Shown here: positions 50,347 to 64,000 of the stretch, piece after piece
How the letters are laid out: every line of letters starts with the position of its first letter
Position numbering within the stretch: position 1 is the stretch's first letter
Assembly (NCBI GenBank): GCA_019155185.1
Contig: CM032798.1
Location: 312,501-376,500 of the forward strand
DNA length: 64,000 nucleotides
Source: Beaufortia kweichowensis
Taxonomy: Eukaryota; Chordata; Actinopteri; Cypriniformes; Gastromyzontidae
Direction of reading: 5' to 3'
Position numbers and translations under genes: made by a program
The notes under the pieces: model-generated
The model's input: the letters and a program-made list of their open reading frames with translations, nothing else
Told to the model about the DNA's origin: nothing
The model's database searches: none

Positions 50347-53300
50347 TTAAGACTGTCCAAACGGGAAGGGTCCATGAATGCCCTGAGAGAAAACAAAGAG
50401 AAAAAGCGTGAGAAAGAATAAAAACACAAGATTACTTCTAATGCAAAACCTAGTGCTAGAAAACTGCTTACTGGACCAGACTGAAGACACCTCATCTCTA
50501 GATATAAAAAGGAAAGCCACAGTAAAATACTTGATGTCTAAGATGAAGTGACAGTGATAGTTGTCACAGCTATAACATGACATATAGACATACATATATA
50601 TATATAGAGTCACTGGTAATCCTGGTTATTCTGTGACGGCTCACACATTTGTATGGCACTCCATCTTGTGGCCGAGAAGCAATGTGTCCCGTCACCAGTC
50701 ACATTAGAAACCCTTTCCAAATATCACCTGTCCTTATGATGATATCAAACTTAAAGCCCTAAATTCAAACAACTATTGTAGCCAATTTGATTAAAAATTG
50801 TTGTAAAATGCTAAAACACAGTAAAAAACAGCACCATGAATCTACATATAATTTTGCAGAAACATTTAATAGGTAAAAAACGTCATCAGGGAACTTCTGT
50901 GAATGTTTTTGAGTGACGATTTAAACTCACATACAAAGTTTACTAAAAACATTTGCATGTAATATTGCTGTAAGTCACTTTGGAGAAAATAACTTATATA
51001 AATGAAAATGATAAATATATTACAGCGCAGATGTTTGTATTGCCCAGCCCTAAATGCATCACATAGAGGTGTAACCAAACAATGTAAATCAGTATGTGGG
51101 GTTTTTTTTGGTTTGCCATTATAAAACACAGGGCAGGGAACAAACATGTGACGTTCTGCTGGATGTCTTTGTGTTCTACAGTGACGTCACAGAAGTGAAA
51201 GGTTCACAAACCGCCCTTCAGCTGTCTGGACTAAATCTGATACTGGTGAAATATCCACTTGACTTATAAACTTTCAATTGAAAAAAGCTTTTTGTATCAT
51301 GTTCACACACTTTAACTGTTATTAGTTGAGCATTAGTTTATCTAAGATATTCACTATTCTGACATACATGGAGAGAAATTCAGCACGGCATACATACCTG
51401 ACTGTACGTCACTACTGATAAGTTGTTTTGGAGACCATTTGGTGTAATATTTACAGAGTTGTGAGTGAGTCCATTTTGATCTTGCTGAATGGAGTCCAGT
51501 GGGGCGTCCCAGTGTCCCCCAGGGTCTTTTAGATGATCCTCATTGTTGTCCTGCTTGTTCTTCTGTGGTGAAGCGAAGGGGTTGAAGTCTTCCTCCATGC
51601 TGCGGTGCGGCTGCGTGTTGAACTCTGTCTTGAAGGAGGATAACTGTTGCGTGACACCCAGCAGGCCACCCTCCTCCACGCTCAATATCACCCAGATCAC
51701 ATCTGTAAAGCAGCAGGACAGAGAGGATAGTAACACACTGTGTGAGACACAATGCTAGAACTTACATTTCTGACATATGAAGCAAAATAACAAGAGTTAT
51801 ATAGTAAGAGTTTCATTTTAGACATATGGCATACTGTAATTATTTTATACCAAATACTGATATACTTTTATAAACATAGACATTTATCATTATTATCCGG
51901 TTTCCAGACACTCCCTGCATCACATGCTGTTATACAATCAATTTCTCAATATCTGACTGTTCGTTCTCACCCCCGTAGAAGAGTCCAGTGGCCGTACACA
52001 TCCTCCACTGACCCTGGTACATGCCAGGAACGGCTGGACTGCGCATCTGCACGCTCACATCTGAAATCTCCTGCGGTTCCAGAGACCGAACCATTACCAT
52101 GTTCACATGACCAAACTGATCTCCTCCAACATACTTCAGACTTACACCCGGAGGCCATGACTCTGGACCTGGAAAAAAAACACACAGAAAAACATTAAGA
52201 GTTACACCAAATAGTTTCATTTTGGGCCAGACACAAACTTATAATCTCTTACATCACATTTAGCAAATAAAAAACGTGAAACTAAACCAACATGAGACAG
52301 CAATCCTCATATCCTCTCTAAGGAAACGCATGTACCTGTGTTCTGTATCCTCCATGTTTTTGTGAACTGTGTGTCAGGAGGGACAGACTCTCCTTCTCCA
52401 ATCGTCACGTCTTCCACAAAAGACATTGACGGCGTGTTGATGTTTGGACTTTCAAAGTCATAATATGCACCTATAGCTGCTTGAAGGTTCCTGATAAGAA
52501 AGAAAACCAACACTGTGACATTACGCAGGAGACATTTCACAGAGATCTGCAAAAACTACCAACCTTTACTAATGCTAAAGTTTTAAAACAGACCACAGTT
52601 CCACAATGATTGTGTTAAGGTTAATAGACAACATGGTCAAACCTCTTTTTTTGGGATAGGACACATATAGCACATTTTTAGGGCACGCTGCATGGCAGTT
52701 TAATGACATATTTGTCAAATGTACAGTAAATTTTAATACTGGAGTTGCCTTCAAAATACTTTATTTTGTAAATTATTTGTGTACTAATCCAAATTTTCAG
52801 TATTTTATATCCAGTAATCAAATGAAAACTTGGACTAAATGAACTGCTCAGAAAGCGTATGAAGGCAGGGCCTGACTTGTGTGTGACCTAAGATGAAAGT
52901 ACACTCATTACGTAACACTTACAGTCAATAAACACAAAGTTTACACAAACAAAACGACTTTTCCCTGACAATCTAAACAATCACATTCATATCCATATCA
53001 GTAGAAAGTAATATCTCGCGGTGACAATCAGAAACAGTGTGTTTGTAAAGTCGTGACTGAGCGTCATTACACAATAACTCGAGTAAGCACTAGTTAGACA
53101 GCACTCAGAAGACAACACATGAGCGGTTTAAACATCATTCGCCTGTCAGATTGGCTGTTACGGACACATATAGATTCATCTCAGCTGACTCGGACACATC
53201 TGGAGACGCACACGCGTGCTGTCTACATAGTGAACTCAGCAGGGTTTAGTACAAGCCCGTGTAGTAGTCAGCTGCTAACACAAACAAGCTAACTGTTTGT

Positions 53301-53790
53301 CAACAGACAGAAATCAACGAAACAGAGTTACTTAAGAAAATAACGCCACAAAGAGCCATTTTAAAGCGTGTTTGTGCAAAGCATGACTTTTGTAACATAT
53401 GTTGAGCGAAACTCGCGCGTTTCTTGCCATTATAAACAGTCTGTTAGCAGTTAGCTTGTTGTCTGTTTCGCTTCACTTCAATTTAAACTCATCACGGCTC
53501 ATGACAGCTGTCATTCCAACGCTGCTAATCGCATATACGGCGATCACAGTGAGAAAACCGCACAGAGAAACGCGTCAGGCTGACACACGGACCCGCACCC
53601 CCCGTAGGCCGCAGTCCAGGCCACGGACTCACCAGTTGGTCATGTCCAGGAAGAAGGCGCATCCAGCCGGGTTGAGCTGGAAGCCCAACAGCCTCTGGAA
53701 CTCCGAGATGAGGACATCTTTATCCGTGGTGCCCATGCAGCTGAACTTCTGCATGAGCTCCGGATCCAAGTCTATGTCCATGCCCTCCAT
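50347..53790 (-). CDS. ilrun: ILRUN (C6orf106), UBA-like and NBR1-like protein
   Basis: In mammals an inhibitor of IRF3 and NF-kB-driven interferon and TNF output, also tied to blood lipids. Exons 53633-53790, 52336-52490, 51971-52168, 51398-51702 and 50347-50382 join to 283 aa (human 298). MEGMDIDLDPELMQKFSCMG and the tail GPFPFGQS identify the protein. The N-terminal UBA-like region is about residues 20-75 and the NBR1-like FW domain about 85-190 (WPPGVSLKYVGGDQFGHVN, GMYQGQWRMCTATGLFYG). The C-terminal linker is shorter than in human, which explains the length difference. The gene is transcribed away from anks1a. The frame is intact. Confidence 0.96.
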
Positions 53791-53849
53791 GAGCACGCGG
53801 CTGTCCCGGGGCAGCGACGGGGGGGTAAGTTTTAATTGAGTCCGAGGCC

Positions 53850-53960
53850 TTCTCCAGTCATAACAAGCGACCCGATAACAAGCTCAGTACGCATGGCTGC
53901 GGGAGGGGCTGGGCGTAGCGTGACGGGGTGACGTCACCGCGGTGCGGCCAGACGTCAGCT
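53850..53960 (-). promoter_or_regulatory. ilrun CpG-rich promoter with CRE
   Basis: A full palindromic CRE, TGACGTCA, at 53929-53936 and a second GACGTCAG about 15 bp further lie in a CpG-dense patch just upstream of the ilrun first exon. GC content drops sharply beyond 54000. Confidence 0.55.
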
Positions 53961-54577
53961 GTTGCTATTCGAGCGTGTCGTAATCGCGAACATTCATAAA
54001 GTTGTTTATTTAATTGTTTATAGCTATGACATACATTTGTTTCACATTTTTAAATAAGTTAAATTATACACAAACCGATAAGGAAAAAGCACTGAAAACA
54101 TGTAATGCTTGGAAAGCCGGGAATGTATTTGATTTCCTTTCATTATTCTCTTGTTATTGTCGTTTTGTACACTAAAATAGTAATAAGATTTGGAAATTGA
54201 TTTAGCTCATGGTTTGAAACTGCATTAGTATCATAATAAACTCACTAAATGCAAACACTAAAATAAAATTGTAAAATGTTAAAGATAAAGTCCCTTAAAG
54301 ATAATAGATAGAATGTAATGACTTGTGTTGTATATCTGTATCTGTATTTAAAATAATAAACTCCACAGGTCAGAGGTCATAACGAACACCACAGTGAGTT
54401 CAGACTACGAAAGATGACGAAGATTTTCCTATGACGCAATAATATAATACATCAAACAGATTTGTATTGTCATAATATTAGACATGTTGGTTAATTTTAA
54501 CACATTTCTACTGTGTTCGTGTCAGTACAGTCAGTAAATTTCAGTTGACAGTAGACAAGAGGACAAATGAGGGGAGC

Positions 54578-54579
<2 letters not shown>

Positions 54580-54643
<64 letters not shown>
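54580..54643. repeat. (CA)n microsatellite
   Basis: About 62 bp of uninterrupted CA followed by TATATATA. Confidence 0.97.
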
Positions 54644-54650
<7 letters not shown>

Positions 54651-55339
54651 ATTACATACTTTTCATATCCCATAATTATAATTTCATATTCTTCTGTTAT
54701 TTAGTTCATGCTTGTAAAACATTACGTTGACTTTATAAGAAATTATGGTAAGCTAGTAATGGGTGAGCTGATATCAATAGAAACTAAGAATATTTTGGTA
54801 GGACTGGAAAAGGAAAAACGACAGATTCATTGCTTAACTTACATTAAAGACTGTATTTAACTTAACAGTTCAAATTAAAACATGCAATATTTTCTATCTT
54901 TCTTAATATTTCTGAATGTGTTTTGTAATTGCAGTACTATGTTTACGTCATAGTGGGTACAGAGCCAGACACACAGTCTCAGTGTAACCTGATTAGTCAA
55001 GCTGTCAGTATTAATAAAGCCGGGCTTTACAAAACCCATTACTGTGAGTCAGCTACTGGTGTGTTACGAAACATGTGTTATTTTCTCCTAACAATCAATA
55101 TTTAAACTTAAGTGACGTCATTCTGTGGACACTTGTGTTGTTTTGTATGTAATAGATTTTGAACAAAAATTAATTTTGTTTATATTTTGTTATAAATAGC
55201 ATCATTTTAAAGCTTTGTTTAGTGCTTAATAAAAGCTTTTGTTTGTGGGTATCAATAAGGAAAAAACTTAAACACAGTCATTTAGTGACTGAAATATTAA
55301 ATATTAATAATCTTTCATTAGAATTTGTTGTCTTCAATC

Positions 55340-55648
55340 TATAAAGAGATCGTTCACCCAAAAATAAAAGTTCTTTTATTATTTCCTCATGTCATGTCAA
55401 ACCTGTATGACTTTCTTCAGCAGAACACAGAAGAAGATATTTTGCAAAACGCTGGTTACCGGCACACATTCACTTTCATAGTATGAACACAAGATACAAT
55501 GGAAGTCAATGAGTGCCGGTAACCAGCGCTTTGCAAAATATCTTCTTTTGTGTTCCATAAAAGAAAGAATCATATACAGGATTTGGATGACATAAGGGTG
55601 AAACAATTATGACATCATTTTTATTTTTGGGTGAACTATGCCTTTAAG
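55340..55648. mobile_element. Palindromic MITE (GTTCACCCAAAAAT type)
   Basis: The left end GTTCACCCAAAAATAAAAGTTC and the right end TTTTATTTTTGGGTGAACTATGCC are inverted copies. The arms continue inward: GAAGATATTTTGCAAAACGC against GCTTTGCAAAATATCTTC, and CTGGTTACCGGCAC against GTGCCGGTAACCAG. The whole element can fold into one long hairpin and codes for nothing. It is the best preserved of four copies in the window. Resemblance to Angel-like inverted-repeat elements of zebrafish is from memory. Confidence 0.85.
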
Positions 55649-56035
55649 AAACCCTCCTTGTTAGAGTCTGAATTTTAATTGCAGGCAGTATTTTGTACAT
55701 TTTAGATGTTGAAGTCATCCTGACATCATTCATTAGTGTTAGTCCTTTAGTTAGAAACTTCAGAGAATAGTGTGTGTGTTTCTGAGAGTGTGTTACTGTG
55801 TGAAAGAGGCAGACAAGAAAGGGAAGAAAACAGTGTTTAAAAAGAGGGGAAGGCAAACAGGACACAGTCTGATGGACCTCTGTGAAAACATGAAATCAAC
55901 ACGAGTACACACGCTGCTAGATTTACAGAAACTGAGCTTATTAGTTTAAGTGTAATTCCATGGATAAGAAAAGCTTATGCTGACTAATAGCAGGTGCATT
56001 AGGACTAACTGTAAAGCGGATTTGTTTCCTGGCAG

Positions 56036-64000
<7,965 letters not shown>

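Larger units (their letters stand above)
53970..56030. other. Spacer between ilrun and the first recognised anks1a exon
   Basis: AT-rich. It contains a (CA)n run at about 54580-54643 and a palindromic MITE at 55340-55648. I could not find any ankyrin-repeat coding exon, nor a convincing first exon for the long anks1a form. Confidence 0.5.

Noticed and set aside
53399..53839. 146-codon plus-strand ORF over the ilrun first exon
   Set aside because: It is antisense to a well supported conserved exon and its product matches nothing known.

Overview
The window is nuclear DNA of a ray-finned fish, most likely a cypriniform (carp, minnow or loach relative). Nine protein-coding loci are split by GT-AG introns. 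Their protein sequences are vertebrate. The spaces between hold long CA, GA and CT microsatellites and dispersed repeats of the kind common in cyprinid genomes: palindromic 'GTTCACCCAAAAAT' MITEs, 'GTTGCTAGGGTGTTGCTATG'-type repeats and a tRNA-derived SINE piece. The species cannot be named from sequence alone.

Layout. (1) 2.4-13.8 kb, minus strand: a hyaluronidase of HYAL1 type, a GPI-anchored hyaluronidase of HYAL2 type, then tusc2. This tandem set matches human 3p21.3. A minisatellite of about 630 bp abuts the hyal2 promoter. (2) 15.6-36 kb: hmga1 (+), nudt3 (+), rps10 (-), pacsin1 (+). (3) 37.3-54 kb: spdef (-), an ETS factor, then a long stretch without recognised genes, then ilrun (-). 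(4) 56-64 kb: the 3' half of anks1a (+), running off the right edge. Blocks 2-4 follow the order of human 6p21.31, but nudt3 is flipped, and SNRPC, UHRF1BP1, TAF11 and the ankyrin-repeat half of ANKS1A are not seen between ilrun and the anks1a SAM exons.

I rebuilt all exon chains by hand from splice sites and reading phase. tusc2 (111 aa), hmga1 (95), nudt3 (178), pacsin1 (444), spdef (331), ilrun (283) and hyal2 (470) are intact. Two chains are broken by exactly one extra base each: the last exon of hyal1 and the third exon of rps10. Because rps10 is essential, the likeliest reading is assembly error, but the hyal1 break could be real.

The most interesting region is 54-64 kb. A compact anks1a carries an internal first exon that opens with MMWQCH, like the short AIDA-1 forms of the paralogue ANKS1B. 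Two upstream exons that splice in phase to the same SAM exon remain, while no ankyrin-repeat exons were recognised. The other genes act in unrelated processes (hyaluronan turnover, chromatin architecture, inositol pyrophosphate turnover, translation, endocytic membrane bending, epithelial transcription, innate immune signalling); their clustering reflects conserved synteny, not a pathway.
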